Positions 1 through 9,690 of a stretch of DNA of 64,000 bases are shown here, piece by piece. This DNA is from Geobacter sp. OR-1. GTDB lineage: Bacteria; Desulfobacterota; Desulfuromonadia; Geobacterales; DSM-12255. Numbering within the stretch: position 1 is the first letter of the stretch; each line of letters opens with the position of its first letter. Location of the stretch: positions 124,001 to 188,000 of the forward strand of contig NZ_BAZF01000002.1 of assembly GCF_000813145.1 (NCBI RefSeq), read 5' to 3'. The notes below the pieces were generated by a model. It worked only from the letters and a program-made list of their open reading frames with translations, did no database searches and was not told the DNA's origin. Both the position numbers and the translations under genes were made by a program.

Positions 1-607
1 TCTCCCTGGGCTTGATAATCTCCTTGATCTCCATGATATTGATCGCGTATTGCTCGTTACAGACCCGGAAACAGAGAAATTCCTGGTAATCCGCGACTTC
101 TGCCTCAGAATGCTCATCGGACAAGGCCAGCTGTTCATCGCCGAAACCCGATGAAGCACGGCCTGACAGGAGTATTGCCAGCGGGTCGAAATGCCTTTCC
201 TGCGCTTCCTGTGGCTCCTCCTCCGGTTCCGGAGCGGCTACGGACAGATCGGGTTTGGCAAATTCGCCCGGGGGTAGGTTAAGGGAAGCTGAATATTCCA
301 TTGCTGTCGATGCCGGTATTGCAGGGGCCTTGATCGGCTGGGGGGGTTCCGGTATGGCGGGCTCAGCCACCTTCTCAGGCACTTCAAAGGGTACGTCCTC
401 TATCGCAGCATTCTCAGGGGACTCCGAAACCGGCTCAGGCTCAGGTTCATCCTCAATACCCAGATCAATCCGGATCGGCTCCTGTTCCTCATAACACTCG
501 TTTTTCAACTCCGGCGGTGCCGAAACAACAGGTTGGCCTTTAGCAGGCGTTGCCGCTGCTTCGTCACGATCGCGATTGGCTTTTTTTCGTATTTCTGCAA
601 GGTTCAT
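1..607 (-). CDS. CheW-like chemotaxis coupling protein, C-terminus cut by window edge
   Basis: The minus-strand frame starting at the ATG at 605-607 stays open to the left edge, giving about 202 visible residues. Residues ~14-170 form a low-complexity linker rich in Pro, Glu and Ala. From about residue 172 it becomes a CheW-type opening (FRVCNEQYAINIMEIKEI), the strand pattern by which CheW docks receptors to CheA. CheW proteins are usually ~150-170 residues and begin directly with the domain, so the long acidic N-terminal extension is unusual. It is the last visible gene of the operon, 25 bp after the ExeA-type ATPase gene, with no strong Shine-Dalgarno. Role inferred from the partial domain and from cheA/cheY in the same operon. 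It could carry more domains beyond the edge. Confidence 0.75.
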   Translation of the reverse strand, partial: MNLAEIRKKANRDRDEAAATPAKGQPVVSAPPELKNECYEEQEPIRIDLGIEDEPEPEPVSESPENAAIEDVPFEVPEKVAEPAIPEPPQPIKAPAIPASTAMEYSASLNLPPGEFAKPDLSVAAPEPEEEPQEAQERHFDPLAILLSGRASSGFGDEQLALSDEHSEAEVADYQEFLCFRVCNEQYAINIMEIKEIIKPRE

Positions 608-632
608 GGTGATCTACCCGAATTACTATAAT

Positions 633-1436
633 CTATGAATGTGTCAATTCGCCCCGAAGAGACTCCACCAGTTCTGCATCTATAAACGACTGTTCCCTGC
701 CGAACCCCTCCAGCAGCGCATTTGTGGCCACAAGGTTGATCATCCGCGGCACACCGCCGGACAGTTCAAAGATTTTCTGCACCGCATCCGGAGTGAACAG
801 CCCCGGATACCCACCGGCGACCTCCATGCGGAAATCCAGGTATTCCTGGGTCTCTTCCAGGGTCAGCGGTTTTAAGTGATACTTGATAGCAATCCGCTGA
901 CGGAATGGCTCATATTGAGGTGCAGAGAGAATGGTGCGCAGTTCCGGCTGGCCCATAAGGATAACGCTGAGCAGGTTCCTGTCATCCAGTTGGAAATTGG
1001 TGAGCAGCCGGATCTCGTCGTACACCTCCCGGTCGGGAATCAACTGGGCCTCGTCGATCACCAGGACCGGGCTGATCCCTTCACAGTGAAAGCGGTAAAG
1101 GGAATCCGTCATCTCCTGAAGCAGGTCTTCCTTACTCGTAGCCGGGACGTCCGAACAGAGGCTTCGGGCAACGGTCCGCAAAAACTCCATTGGCGTCAGC
1201 CGGGGATTGAGCACAAAACAGAAGCGGTAGGACTCTCCCATGGTGTCCATGAGAGCCCGCGAAATGGTCGTCTTACCGCACCCTATTTCTCCGGTGAGCA
1301 GCGCAAACTCTTTTTCCTCCAGAACATATTTCAGGCGGGCGAGAGCCTCCCGATGCCCTCTGCTCAAATACAGATAGCGAGGATCAGGGGTCTTGCTGAA
1401 CGGCTTTTCAGTGAATCCGTAAAAATCCCTATACAT
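633..1436 (-). CDS. ExeA/GspA-type AAA ATPase
   Basis: A 267-residue P-loop ATPase of the ExeA/GspA/MshM family. It opens with the family signature FYGFTEKPFSKTPDPRYLY, has Walker A GEIGCGKT at residues 49-56 and Walker B LVIDEAQ near residue 125, followed by an LLTNF-QLDD sensor region and a C-terminal helical lid. In Aeromonas, ExeA (partnered by peptidoglycan-binding ExeB) helps place the secretin through the cell wall. This copy has no peptidoglycan-binding C-terminal domain and lies between cheA (12 bp upstream) and the CheW-like gene, so it is probably translated with the chemosensory operon. What it remodels here is unknown. The ATPase call is firm; the pathway is not. Confidence 0.85.
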   Translation of the reverse strand: MYRDFYGFTEKPFSKTPDPRYLYLSRGHREALARLKYVLEEKEFALLTGEIGCGKTTISRALMDTMGESYRFCFVLNPRLTPMEFLRTVARSLCSDVPATSKEDLLQEMTDSLYRFHCEGISPVLVIDEAQLIPDREVYDEIRLLTNFQLDDRNLLSVILMGQPELRTILSAPQYEPFRQRIAIKYHLKPLTLEETQEYLDFRMEVAGGYPGLFTPDAVQKIFELSGGVPRMINLVATNALLEGFGREQSFIDAELVESLRGELTHS

Positions 1437-1448
1437 TAAACATTATCC

Positions 1449-3497
1449 TCAAATGCTTCCCCGGGTAGATTCCGCGATAATGCCGCCGACATCCAGAACC
1501 AGAATGGTTCTCTGGTCGCCCAGATCCGCGGCGCCGGATATTCCCCTGAAACCCTTGAAGGTTTCTCCGATGGACTTTATGACAATATCCTGCTGGCCGA
1601 TAAGATCATCGACTACGATCCCCAACCGTTTCTCCGCCACTCCGACCACAACCACGTAAAAGAGCTCGGGAGAGGCAGCTATGTCGTTGAGCTCAAAGAT
1701 ATCGGCCAGTCGAACCAGCGGCAGAGTCATGTCACGAAGCTGTATGACCTCCCGCCGTTCCACCGTGAGAATTTCCCTGCTCTCGACCAGGATGGTTTCC
1801 AGCACGGAAGTAATCGGCATTGCGTACGTGCGGCCGGCAACACTGATGATTAGCGCCTTGATAATGGCGAGAGTTATCGGCAAGGTGATAATCACCTTGC
1901 TCCCGAGTCCGGGTCGGGTTTCTATGTCAACCATGCCCGAAACCGCCGCGATGTTGTTCCGCACCACATCCATGCCAACGCCCCGGCCCGAAACATCTGT
2001 CACCTTCTCGCTGGTCGAAAACCCGGGCAGGAATATGAGTTCCAAAGCCTCCCGCTCGGAAAGGATGTCACCTTTCTGGATCAGACCTTTCTCAATGGCC
2101 TTATTCTTGACCCGGTCGATATCGATACCGCGGCCATCATCCTCGACCTCAATAACAACGTGATTTCCTTTCTGAAATGACGAAAGCCTGATAGCCCCTT
2201 TTTCATCCTTACCGAGACGAACCCTCTCAGTCGGAGGTTCGATGCCGTGATCGATGGAATTCCTGATGATGTGCATCATCGGGTCGGAGATGTCCTCGAT
2301 GATCAGTTTATCCAGTTCAGTGTCCGCCCCGAACAGGCGCAGATCGATCTTTTTCCCCTGTTCCCTGGCAATCTTGCGCACAATGCGGGACATCTTCTCA
2401 TAAAGCTGTCCGACCGGGATCATCCGGATTTCCATGACCCCCTTTTGCAGTTCGTTCAACTTGCGCTGCAACCCTTTTGCCGCCTTGCCTAACTCGATGG
2501 CCAGAGTGGAATAGCCGCTGCCGCGCACCTTCCCTACAAGTTCATTAATTGTCGAATGGGAGAGCACCAGTTCGCCGACAATGTTCATAAGCTCGTCCAG
2601 TTTCAGGATATCGACCCTGACCATCCGGCTCATGCTCTTGGCGGTCATTCCTGCCTCGGCACTCTGCTGGACCGGTACAGGCTCGGACTGCGGCTCTTCG
2701 AAGTGAACTGGTGCCGTTGCAACCGGCATGGAAACGGAAGAAGCTCCCCCCAACTGGCTTATGGTAACTCCGGGCCGGTCAATTATGGCGGCTATTTCGT
2801 CGCAACTCCGGGCCGATCCGAACAGGATCTCGAAATCAATGCCGCCGCTGTTGCCGCTGCCGACACTCGGGAGAGTGCTGATGACCTCCCCTTCCTTTTT
2901 CAGCACATCGGTCAGATCGCCAAGCTCCTGGTCAAAGGTTGTCAAACTGAAAGAAGCGATGATGGAGAAGATTGATTTACCTTTCTTCACATTCTCGATC
3001 AGCCGGTGTTCTTCGTATTCCGTAAGGGCGTTGAGCACCGATTCGGATAGCCCAAGTGAGGCAAGCGGGGAATCATCGGCATTGTTACGGGAGGTATTGG
3101 CGCAGGTATTAATCCTGGCTACCATTGCCGGAATCCCGCTGGTATCGAGATGGCCGTCGCCTGCGCCACGGACCAGGTTCCCCAGGAGATCCATGGCGTC
3201 AAACAGGACATTCATGATTGACGGGTTCAGATTGATTTTACCCAGACGGAGCGAGTCCAGCAGGTTCTCCATGTTGTGGGCCAACTCCCCGATTTCGCCG
3301 AAACCGAAAATACCTGCCAGCCCTTTAAGTGAATGGGCTCCCCGAAAGATCGAATTGAGAAGATCCGGGTTGCAGTCGCCGGTATCGGCGCAATCCCCCA
3401 GGTTGACCAGATCGTTATTCAGCTGGTCGACAATCTCTTCCGCCTCTGCGAGGAAATCTTTGACCGCCTTGCCTATGGTGTCGCCTGCACCTGACAT
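1449..3497 (-). CDS. cheA: Chemotaxis histidine kinase CheA
   Basis: A 682-residue CheA. The N-terminal phosphotransfer domain carries FRGAHSLKGLAGIFG with the predicted phospho-acceptor His55. A divergent P2-like segment spans ~150-270 and a Gln/Pro/Ala-rich linker ~265-290. The dimerisation helices begin at SMSRMVRVDILKLDELMN. The ATPase domain contains the N box (HIIRNSIDHGIEPP), G1 (DDGRGID) and G2 (GRGVGMDVV), and a CheW-like regulatory domain completes the protein. It should autophosphorylate and pass phosphate to the CheY encoded immediately upstream (29-bp gap). No CheB, CheR or receptor gene is visible, so the input may be encoded elsewhere. The start is kept at the ATG beginning MSGAGDTIGK. 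Confidence 0.95.
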   Translation of the reverse strand: MSGAGDTIGKAVKDFLAEAEEIVDQLNNDLVNLGDCADTGDCNPDLLNSIFRGAHSLKGLAGIFGFGEIGELAHNMENLLDSLRLGKINLNPSIMNVLFDAMDLLGNLVRGAGDGHLDTSGIPAMVARINTCANTSRNNADDSPLASLGLSESVLNALTEYEEHRLIENVKKGKSIFSIIASFSLTTFDQELGDLTDVLKKEGEVISTLPSVGSGNSGGIDFEILFGSARSCDEIAAIIDRPGVTISQLGGASSVSMPVATAPVHFEEPQSEPVPVQQSAEAGMTAKSMSRMVRVDILKLDELMNIVGELVLSHSTINELVGKVRGSGYSTLAIELGKAAKGLQRKLNELQKGVMEIRMIPVGQLYEKMSRIVRKIAREQGKKIDLRLFGADTELDKLIIEDISDPMMHIIRNSIDHGIEPPTERVRLGKDEKGAIRLSSFQKGNHVVIEVEDDGRGIDIDRVKNKAIEKGLIQKGDILSEREALELIFLPGFSTSEKVTDVSGRGVGMDVVRNNIAAVSGMVDIETRPGLGSKVIITLPITLAIIKALIISVAGRTYAMPITSVLETILVESREILTVERREVIQLRDMTLPLVRLADIFELNDIAASPELFYVVVVGVAEKRLGIVVDDLIGQQDIVIKSIGETFKGFRGISGAADLGDQRTILVLDVGGIIAESTRGSI

Positions 3498-3526
3498 TTT
3501 CTGTATGTCACTCCCTTGGAATGGGC

Positions 3527-3892
3527 TCAGCCCAGGTATTTTTTCAACAGACTCTGCAACTGTGACGGGTCAAAAGGTTTGATCAGGTATTCATTGGCTC
3601 CGAGGGCCAACCCCTTGGCAAGATCCTTTTCACTGCTCTCGGTGGAAATTATAAAAAGCGGAATTGATCCGTAATTCTCGTTATTGCGTATGTAGCGTAT
3701 TAATTCGAGGCCATTTATGTCCGGCATATTTATGTCCGTTATTACCAGATCGACATTTTCCCGCGGTAAAAGACGCAGAGCCTCAAAACCGTTGGCTGCC
3801 TCGACGATCTCGTAACCATCCATGACCTCTATGGTGGAGATTACCAGTGAACGCATTGCAGGCGAATCTTCGGCAATAAGTATCTTTTTCAC
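3527..3892 (-). CDS. cheY: CheY-type single-domain response regulator
   Basis: A 121-residue stand-alone receiver domain. The acidic pocket is E8-D9, the phosphorylation site is D53 (VITDINMP), the switch Ser/Thr is in FIISTESS (83-84) and the invariant Lys is K105 (LIKPF). There is no output domain, so it acts by protein contact, as CheY does. Its ATG overlaps the stop of the PATAN-receiver gene by four bases (ATGA), and cheA follows 29 bp later, so it is most likely the cognate acceptor of that CheA. Flagellar motor, pilus or other output cannot be decided from sequence. Confidence 0.92.
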   Translation of the reverse strand: MKKILIAEDSPAMRSLVISTIEVMDGYEIVEAANGFEALRLLPRENVDLVITDINMPDINGLELIRYIRNNENYGSIPLFIISTESSEKDLAKGLALGANEYLIKPFDPSQLQSLLKKYLG

Positions 3893-5577
3893 ATCCCCTC
3901 CAAACGCTTTTCTTTCAGTTTTCTCTGCAGCAACGCCTTCTCCATGGCGATCCCGGCCTGGGAAAGAAAGATTTCCAAAGAATCGGTATCCCCGATCGGC
4001 CGGGGATCATGACCGTTATCTCCGTAAAGAATGGCAACCACCTTCCCCTCACTCACTATCGGGCCAAGGAACGCCTCTTTCGGGCTGCCGCCGAGATAGT
4101 CAAGCAGATACCGGCACCACCGGCTATCATCCATTTGCAGTTTAACAGGAAGTTGCGATTCAACAACCTCACTGAATACGGTTTCCTCGCCTAAAGGCAC
4201 TCGCATGGCCCTCACCCTGGCATCACCGGATTGCTCGCCGCTATCGATGCCGAACTGGCCTAGCCCGACAATCTCATCCTCCTTGACGATGAAGATGACT
4301 GCCCTGGCCATGAACTCGGACGCAAACCTGAGCACAAGAAGAATAATCCCGCCACCTAGCGCTGGATCGTTCAACTCCTCCAACATGCCGCGCAACAGTG
4401 ATATCCCGGTGCTTTGGTTCGGAGAAACCGGGGGGGGAGAATCTTCTCCCATCTCCCTTCTGAGTTCATCCCCGATATTGAAGGTTTCCGAAGCCGGCCT
4501 TTGCTCTCCGGAGCTCAGGACGGATAGATCGGCCAAGAGCCGTTCGCCAAAACGTTGGATTGCCGCATCTGCCGACCCGTTGTTCAGCAACGGCTTCATG
4601 ATCAGCGGATATCCCATTGCGGCAAGCTTTCGTTCCGCAGCGGCATCATGACGATCAGTCATGACCAATATTTTTAATGTCGGGAAATTCGAATGAAGCA
4701 GTTCCAGGAGTTCGAGCCCCCCAAGTAAACCGGAACCATCCATTCTGGGCATGATGAGATCCAGAAGGACAAGAGGGGTGCCCCCTTCGTTATGCAGGGA
4801 GTCGATCGCAATCAACGCATCCTCCCCTTTGGCAAAACAATTGACCGAATAGCCGTTTGCTTCCAGGATTTCGGCAAGGGCAGTCCTGATGACCTCATCG
4901 TCATCTATCAACAACAACCCGGTCTTGAGGGGAATTTGCGGCACATCCGCAAATTCTTCCCCGGCCGGTGCAGGGCAGGATTCCTTAAGCAGATCAAAGG
5001 CAAAATCGACATTCTCATCGGCTTGAGTGCCGGATTTGCGAACCTCTCCCCCGGATGACGCGTGCCGCTGCTCATCCTGCATGCGCGACCCCTCCATTGC
5101 CAGGAACTGGGCATTCAGCCCCTTTTCAAGCATGAACTGCAAAGGATCGGTGCAGATGTCGTCAACAGTATCGAGATTGTCCTGCAGATCGAAATCGAAT
5201 GTTCCTTCTTCCCATTCAAAGAGCGAGTAGACGGTTTGCTCCACCAGCCCGTGCACGAGCTCTTCCAGAACGGATGGCTCGACAATGCTCTCCTGGACCA
5301 GAATATCACCGAGCCTGCGGCGTCCCCCCTCCTCCTGCTGACGGGATTTTGCCCGCTCCAGTGCGACGCTGTCCACCATACCCCTTGCCACCAGGGTACC
5401 GGCAAGATCGACCGGATAACTGGTCGAGGTGGCCTTTACGACCTGACCCTGCCGAAAAACTATGTTTGCGTCCCGGTCATCGCTCTTGATTCCCAGGACC
5501 CCGGATTTTCGGCTCAGGCTGACAATCTGGAGTATTTCGGCCAAACCCAGGTCTTTGAGGTTCCCCACAAGGCTCAT
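3889..5577 (-). CDS. PATAN (DUF4388) + receiver + GAF-like regulatory protein
   Basis: About 562 residues. I place the start at the ATG at 5575-5577 (MSLVGNLKDLGLAEI) because GGAG lies eight bases upstream; an in-frame TTG nine codons earlier has no such site. Domain order: an N-terminal PATAN/DUF4388 domain (~1-100, GNLKDLGLAEILQIVSLSRK) followed by its alpha-helical tail; a central receiver domain (~215-340) with LLLIDDDE and the phospho-site in LLDLIMPRMDG; and a C-terminal GAF-like segment (~395-555). DUF4388 proteins accompany two-component and chemosensory genes in deltaproteobacteria, though the ligand or partner is mostly unknown. It is first in the che-like operon and overlaps cheY by four bases. 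The receiver may be a second phosphate acceptor for CheA. Confidence 0.85.
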   Translation of the reverse strand: MSLVGNLKDLGLAEILQIVSLSRKSGVLGIKSDDRDANIVFRQGQVVKATSTSYPVDLAGTLVARGMVDSVALERAKSRQQEEGGRRRLGDILVQESIVEPSVLEELVHGLVEQTVYSLFEWEEGTFDFDLQDNLDTVDDICTDPLQFMLEKGLNAQFLAMEGSRMQDEQRHASSGGEVRKSGTQADENVDFAFDLLKESCPAPAGEEFADVPQIPLKTGLLLIDDDEVIRTALAEILEANGYSVNCFAKGEDALIAIDSLHNEGGTPLVLLDLIMPRMDGSGLLGGLELLELLHSNFPTLKILVMTDRHDAAAERKLAAMGYPLIMKPLLNNGSADAAIQRFGERLLADLSVLSSGEQRPASETFNIGDELRREMGEDSPPPVSPNQSTGISLLRGMLEELNDPALGGGIILLVLRFASEFMARAVIFIVKEDEIVGLGQFGIDSGEQSGDARVRAMRVPLGEETVFSEVVESQLPVKLQMDDSRWCRYLLDYLGGSPKEAFLGPIVSEGKVVAILYGDNGHDPRPIGDTDSLEIFLSQAGIAMEKALLQRKLKEKRLEGM

Positions 5578-5679
5578 GCGCTGCACTCCAAATGTCGACA
5601 ACAACGGATTGACGAATTATCCCACGGTCTGCCCATAACCCTAACCGCGCCGGGTTCAACAATTCGGAATTGCATGCTA

Positions 5680-7002
5680 TCAGCTCTTATTGCGTTCCCT
5701 TCCCCGGAAAAGCAGCCTGATCGGCGTTCCTTCGAAACCGAACGCCTCCCTGAATCGATTAGCCAGGTATCGCTCATATGAGAAATGAATCCCCTCCGGC
5801 TGGTTGGTGAAGATCACAAAGGTGGGCGGCTTGGTGCCGACCTGGGTTGCAAAATAAAACTTTACCCGCCTGCCGCTCGCCAATGGCGCATGCTTGGCCT
5901 CGGTAGCCTCGGTGAAGACCCGGTTCAGGTCAGAGGTAGTTACCCTGCGTGCAAACTGGTCCATCACCTTGTCTACTTCCGGGATTATCTTGGGGACCCT
6001 CTGCCCGGTTACAGCAGATACAAAGATAATCGGAGCGAACGGCAGATACTTGAATTCTGTTCTGATCCGGTCAACGAACTTGCCCACAGATGCATTGTCC
6101 TTCTGCAGGGTGTCCCATTTGTTCACGACGAAAATACAGGCCTTCCCGGCCTCGTAAGCATAACCGGCTATCTTGGAGTCCTGCTCCGTGACCCCATCTT
6201 CAGCACTAATGACGATGAGGACCACATCCCCCCTTTCTATGCTCCGGAGCGAGTCAACCACGCTGTATTTTTCCAGCTTCTCGGTGGTCTTCCCTTTACG
6301 CCTAATTCCGGCAGTATCGATCAGCAGATACCGCTTCTTATTGCAAGTAAAGTGTGTATCAATCGAGTCCCGTGTTGTCCCGGCCGTAGGATTTGCCACC
6401 GAGCGCTCAAAACCGAGCAGCTTGTTTACCAGCGATGATTTCCCCACATTTGGCCGGCCAACCACTGCTATTTTCGTTATTTCGTCCTTATCTTCTTCAT
6501 TTACGGAATGGGGGAGAATCCCCATCAACTCTTCAATCAGATCATTGATGCCGCGATTGTGCTCGGCTGAAATGGTGTGCATCGAGTCGATCCCCAGGGA
6601 ATAGAAATCCGACGATGCAATTTCCAGTTTCTCACCGTCGATTTTGTTCACCAGGTAAAAGACCGGCTTGTTCACCTTGCGGAGCATCCCCGCAACCTCC
6701 CGGTCAGCCGGAGTCAGTCCTCCCCTGCCGTCCATGACGAAAAGGATTACATCGGCCTCCTCTATTGCCAACTGCGATTGCTCCCGCATCTGCTGCAGGA
6801 GGCGGTCTTCAGTAACCGGTTCAAATCCGCCGGTGTCAACCAGAATGAACGGCACTTCATAGCGGGTCACCGTGGCATAATTCCTGTCCCTGGTTACTCC
6901 GGGCATATCGTCTACAATTGCCCGCCTCTGACCGACGAGCCGGTTGAAAAGTGTCGATTTGCCTACGTTGGGACGGCCAACTATTGCTACTATCGGTTTC
7001 AT
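5680..7002 (-). CDS. der: Ribosome biogenesis GTPase Der (EngA)
   Basis: A 440-residue protein with two tandem GTPase domains and a C-terminal KH-like domain, the architecture unique to Der/EngA, which assists 50S subunit assembly. The first G domain has GRPNVGKST at residues 8-16, DTGG and NKID. The second repeats GRPNVGKSS near residue 187 with [10 protein letters not shown] and NKWD. The KH-like part starts near residue 350. The length is typical. Its ATG overlaps the stop of era by four bases, so the two are translationally coupled. No terminator is visible in the 102 bp before the PATAN gene, so read-through into the che-like operon is possible. Confidence 0.97.
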   Translation of the reverse strand: MKPIVAIVGRPNVGKSTLFNRLVGQRRAIVDDMPGVTRDRNYATVTRYEVPFILVDTGGFEPVTEDRLLQQMREQSQLAIEEADVILFVMDGRGGLTPADREVAGMLRKVNKPVFYLVNKIDGEKLEIASSDFYSLGIDSMHTISAEHNRGINDLIEELMGILPHSVNEEDKDEITKIAVVGRPNVGKSSLVNKLLGFERSVANPTAGTTRDSIDTHFTCNKKRYLLIDTAGIRRKGKTTEKLEKYSVVDSLRSIERGDVVLIVISAEDGVTEQDSKIAGYAYEAGKACIFVVNKWDTLQKDNASVGKFVDRIRTEFKYLPFAPIIFVSAVTGQRVPKIIPEVDKVMDQFARRVTTSDLNRVFTEATEAKHAPLASGRRVKFYFATQVGTKPPTFVIFTNQPEGIHFSYERYLANRFREAFGFEGTPIRLLFRGRERNKS

Positions 7003-7892
7003 TCGTACCCCAGTTCCTTCATCATATTTTTGTTCCCGGTCCAGTCTTTGCGCACCCTTACAAACAGCTCCAGAAACACCCTGGCGCCGAGAAGCTGCTC
7101 GATCTCCTTGCGCGCCAGCGTCCCGACCTTCTTCAGCATCGCACCCTGCTTGCCGATAACAATCCCCTTCTGGGTTTCACGTTCAACCGAGATGACCGCA
7201 GATATCCGAATCAGACCGTTGTCTTCACCCTCGTCAAACTCTTCCACATTCACTGCCACGGCATACGGAATCTCGTCGCCGGTGTGACGAAAGACCTTTT
7301 CCCTGATGATCTCGGCAACAACAAACCGCTCCGGGGCATCGGTCAGGATATCGTCCGGGAAATAGGCCGGACCTTCCGGGAGAAGCGGGAGGATCAGGTT
7401 GTCAAGCCGGTCCACTCCTTCGCCCTTGGCTGCCGAAAGTGGCACTATCTCGCGGAAATTGTGGAGCTTCCCATATTCAGCGAGCTTCAGGATCAGCTGC
7501 TCTCGACTTATCAGGTCGATCTTGTTGACGATCAGGATTACCGGGGCATCGATCCGCCCGAGGCGCTCCTGCAGAAGCTCAAACTGCTGGGCAGGCTTAG
7601 CGGTGGCATCCACGAGAAAGAGCACGACATCGACCCCTTCAAGCGCGGCTCCTGCCTCATCAACCATATAGCGGTTGAGCCTGGACCGCCCTTTGTGGAT
7701 ACCGGGGGTATCGATAAATACGATCTGCCCCCCCTCGACGTTGTGGATCCCCTGGATCCGGTTGCGGGTCGTCTGCGGCTTGTCTGATGTAATCACCAGC
7801 TTTTCACCGAGAATGCAGTTGAGAAGAGTCGATTTCCCGACATTCGGGCGTCCGATTATCGCCACAAAGCCGGATCGGAAATGGTCAGACAT
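6999..7892 (-). CDS. era: GTPase Era
   Basis: Era binds the 3' end of 16S rRNA and couples 30S maturation to GTP hydrolysis. It has the GTPase motifs [17 protein letters not shown] and NKID, an effector segment, and a C-terminal type II KH domain with [14 protein letters not shown] choose the ATG at 7890-7892 ([14 protein letters not shown]), giving 297 residues, because AGGGGA sits five bases upstream; the Met five codons earlier lacks a site. The gene overlaps the radical SAM gene upstream by eight bases and der downstream by four. Confidence 0.97.
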   Translation of the reverse strand: MSDHFRSGFVAIIGRPNVGKSTLLNCILGEKLVITSDKPQTTRNRIQGIHNVEGGQIVFIDTPGIHKGRSRLNRYMVDEAGAALEGVDVVLFLVDATAKPAQQFELLQERLGRIDAPVILIVNKIDLISREQLILKLAEYGKLHNFREIVPLSAAKGEGVDRLDNLILPLLPEGPAYFPDDILTDAPERFVVAEIIREKVFRHTGDEIPYAVAVNVEEFDEGEDNGLIRISAVISVERETQKGIVIGKQGAMLKKVGTLARKEIEQLLGARVFLELFVRVRKDWTGNKNMMKELGYE

Positions 7893-8949
7893 ATAGTTCC
7901 CCTTCATTATTGAACTCGATATCGGTCAGCAAATTCCCGCGCCGCTCGTCAGAAGCGTCATAGAGAACAAATTCCTGCGGAGAGAGCGATCGATCGGATT
8001 CTATTCTTTCGATAACAATACCTTTACCAGCCAAACTTTCCAGATTTATCCGCCGTTGCCCGGCAATGTCCGAAACACGGGACGGAGCGCACCTGACAGT
8101 GCATTTATCCCGGCCGGCAAAGCCATCGGCCATTAGGCACAGGAGATAATAGCATAACTTCGACTCCACCAGCTGCCGGAAAGCCGGATGATAAGGACCG
8201 GCGATTATTTTCCCGGGTTCGGCAAGAGAATCGCTTGCCTGCAGACCGATGCGGATCACCGGCAATTCCGCCTTCATGCAGCGATGGAGCAGGGCCGCAC
8301 AGAGACTGACCGCCCCTTCCAGGGTGAGCGGTTGGTAGCTGCCATTTTCGTAAAGCCCGGCAAGCTTGGTACCGGCAAGGACCAGAGCCGGGTAAATCCT
8401 TAGGAAATCAGGGCAAAGGTCAATGGCTGCCCGGAGCGAGGCGATATCTTTTCCGGCTGATGACAACGGCAATCCCGGCATCAGTTGGATGCCAACCCGC
8501 AGACCCGACGCCCGGAGGACATTTACCGCGTAGCCGACATCTTTCGCGCAGTGGCCGCGTTCTGCTATCGTCAGGACATGATCGTCGAGAGACTGAACAC
8601 CAAGTTCAACGGTTGTAACTCCGCGAGCAACAAGGAAAGCGGCCTGGTCAGGCGTAATGGCATCAGGCCTGGTGGAGATCCTGACCGAAGAAACCTCTCC
8701 GGAAGCCAGTAGCGGCTGCAAAGGCGCAAGAAGCATTTCCTGGTCGGCCAGGGGAAGCATCGTAAAGGTACCGCCGAAAAATGCGACCTCTGCGGGAATG
8801 CCGGGCGAAACGGCCCGGTAGCTCGAAATGGTCGACCGGATCTCTTCCGGCAACGGTAGAGGCTGAGACTGTCCGGTTATGCTGCGCTGGTCGCAAAAAA
8901 TGCATTGATGAGGGCAGCCGTAATGGGATATGAAAAACGGCACTATCAT
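7885..8949 (-). CDS. Elp3-like radical SAM protein without acetyltransferase domain
   Basis: A 354-residue radical SAM enzyme. The cluster-binding motif is C12-x3-C16-x2-C19 (CPHQCIFC), followed by VAFFGGTFT and VELGVQSLDD, typical of the Elp3/COG1243 group. Genuine Elp3 (~550 residues) also has a C-terminal GNAT domain, which is missing here. Short homologues of this type commonly sit beside rnc in other bacteria; their substrate is not established, and tRNA modification is only a guess from Elp3. The gene starts four bases after the rnc stop and ends inside the start of era, so it belongs to the rnc-era-der unit. Confidence 0.85.
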   Translation of the reverse strand: MIVPFFISHYGCPHQCIFCDQRSITGQSQPLPLPEEIRSTISSYRAVSPGIPAEVAFFGGTFTMLPLADQEMLLAPLQPLLASGEVSSVRISTRPDAITPDQAAFLVARGVTTVELGVQSLDDHVLTIAERGHCAKDVGYAVNVLRASGLRVGIQLMPGLPLSSAGKDIASLRAAIDLCPDFLRIYPALVLAGTKLAGLYENGSYQPLTLEGAVSLCAALLHRCMKAELPVIRIGLQASDSLAEPGKIIAGPYHPAFRQLVESKLCYYLLCLMADGFAGRDKCTVRCAPSRVSDIAGQRRINLESLAGKGIVIERIESDRSLSPQEFVLYDASDERRGNLLTDIEFNNEGELYV

Positions 8950-8953
8950 CCGC

Positions 8954-9664
8954 TCAAGGCCTGCCCGAGCCGCAGCCCCCGGCCAGTCTTTCCAGCCCCC
9001 GGCGGGCGGCTGCCTGCTCCGCCTCCTTTTTGCTCGTCCCCGACCCTTCCCCCACCAGCTCGTCGCCCAAATACGCCGCTACCGTGAAAACCCTCGCATG
9101 ATCAGGGCCGCTGGCGTCGATGGTCCGGTAAACCGGCGTCACCCCCATGGCTGCCTGGGCAACTTCCTGGAATTCACTCTTGCTGTCACGTCCGGGCAAC
9201 AGCTTGGTGGCTGCCGTGAAATGGGCCTCAATAAGAGGCGCCGCCGCCTTCTCGCCGCCATCAAGATAGAGAGCGCCCAGCAACGCCTCATAGGCATCGG
9301 CAAGTATCGACTTTTTCGCCCGGCCGCCGGTCCGCTCCTCTCCCCGGCCCAATCGGATCAAGCCCCCGATATCAAGCGCTACGGCACTGCGGGCAAGAGC
9401 GGCCTCATCCACAAGCGCTGCGCGCATCCTGGTCAGCTCCCCTTCGTGCTTTTCGGGAAATCCCATGAAAAGTCGGTAAGTCACCATCAGAGACAAAACC
9501 GAATCCCCGAAGAACTCCAGCCGTTCATTGTCGGACAGACCTTTTTCGCTGGTTTCGTTCAGATAAGAGCGGTGCGTAAGAGCCTCTTCGAGAAGCCGAC
9601 GATTGAGAAAACGATACCCAATCAGCTCCTCGAACCTTGAAATGTTTTCCGAAAAGAGATCCAT
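8954..9664 (-). CDS. rnc: Ribonuclease III
   Basis: RNase III cleaves double-stranded RNA in rRNA processing and regulation. The 236-residue protein starting at MDLFSENISRFEELIG has the nuclease signature NERLEFFGDSVLSL with the catalytic Glu/Asp residues, and a C-terminal double-stranded-RNA-binding domain (~160-230) ending in the usual GTSKKEAEQAAARRGLE helix. I prefer the ATG at 9662-9664; the frame extends ten codons further upstream into the dispersed repeat at 9691-9795. That repeat occupies the immediate 5' region, so any rnc promoter must lie inside or beyond it. Confidence 0.96.
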   Translation of the reverse strand: MDLFSENISRFEELIGYRFLNRRLLEEALTHRSYLNETSEKGLSDNERLEFFGDSVLSLMVTYRLFMGFPEKHEGELTRMRAALVDEAALARSAVALDIGGLIRLGRGEERTGGRAKKSILADAYEALLGALYLDGGEKAAAPLIEAHFTAATKLLPGRDSKSEFQEVAQAAMGVTPVYRTIDASGPDHARVFTVAAYLGDELVGEGSGTSKKEAEQAAARRGLERLAGGCGSGRP

Positions 9665-9690
9665 GACCCGCTCGAAATAGAAAATGTGGC

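Noticed and set aside
2728-3582. Long plus-strand open frame (284 codons) opposite cheA
   Set aside because: It mirrors the well-supported CheA gene, is rich in Ser/Arg/Pro as antisense frames of GC-rich genes are, and matches no domain I know. Similar frames opposite der, era, rel and the fcl/gmd genes were left out for the same reason.
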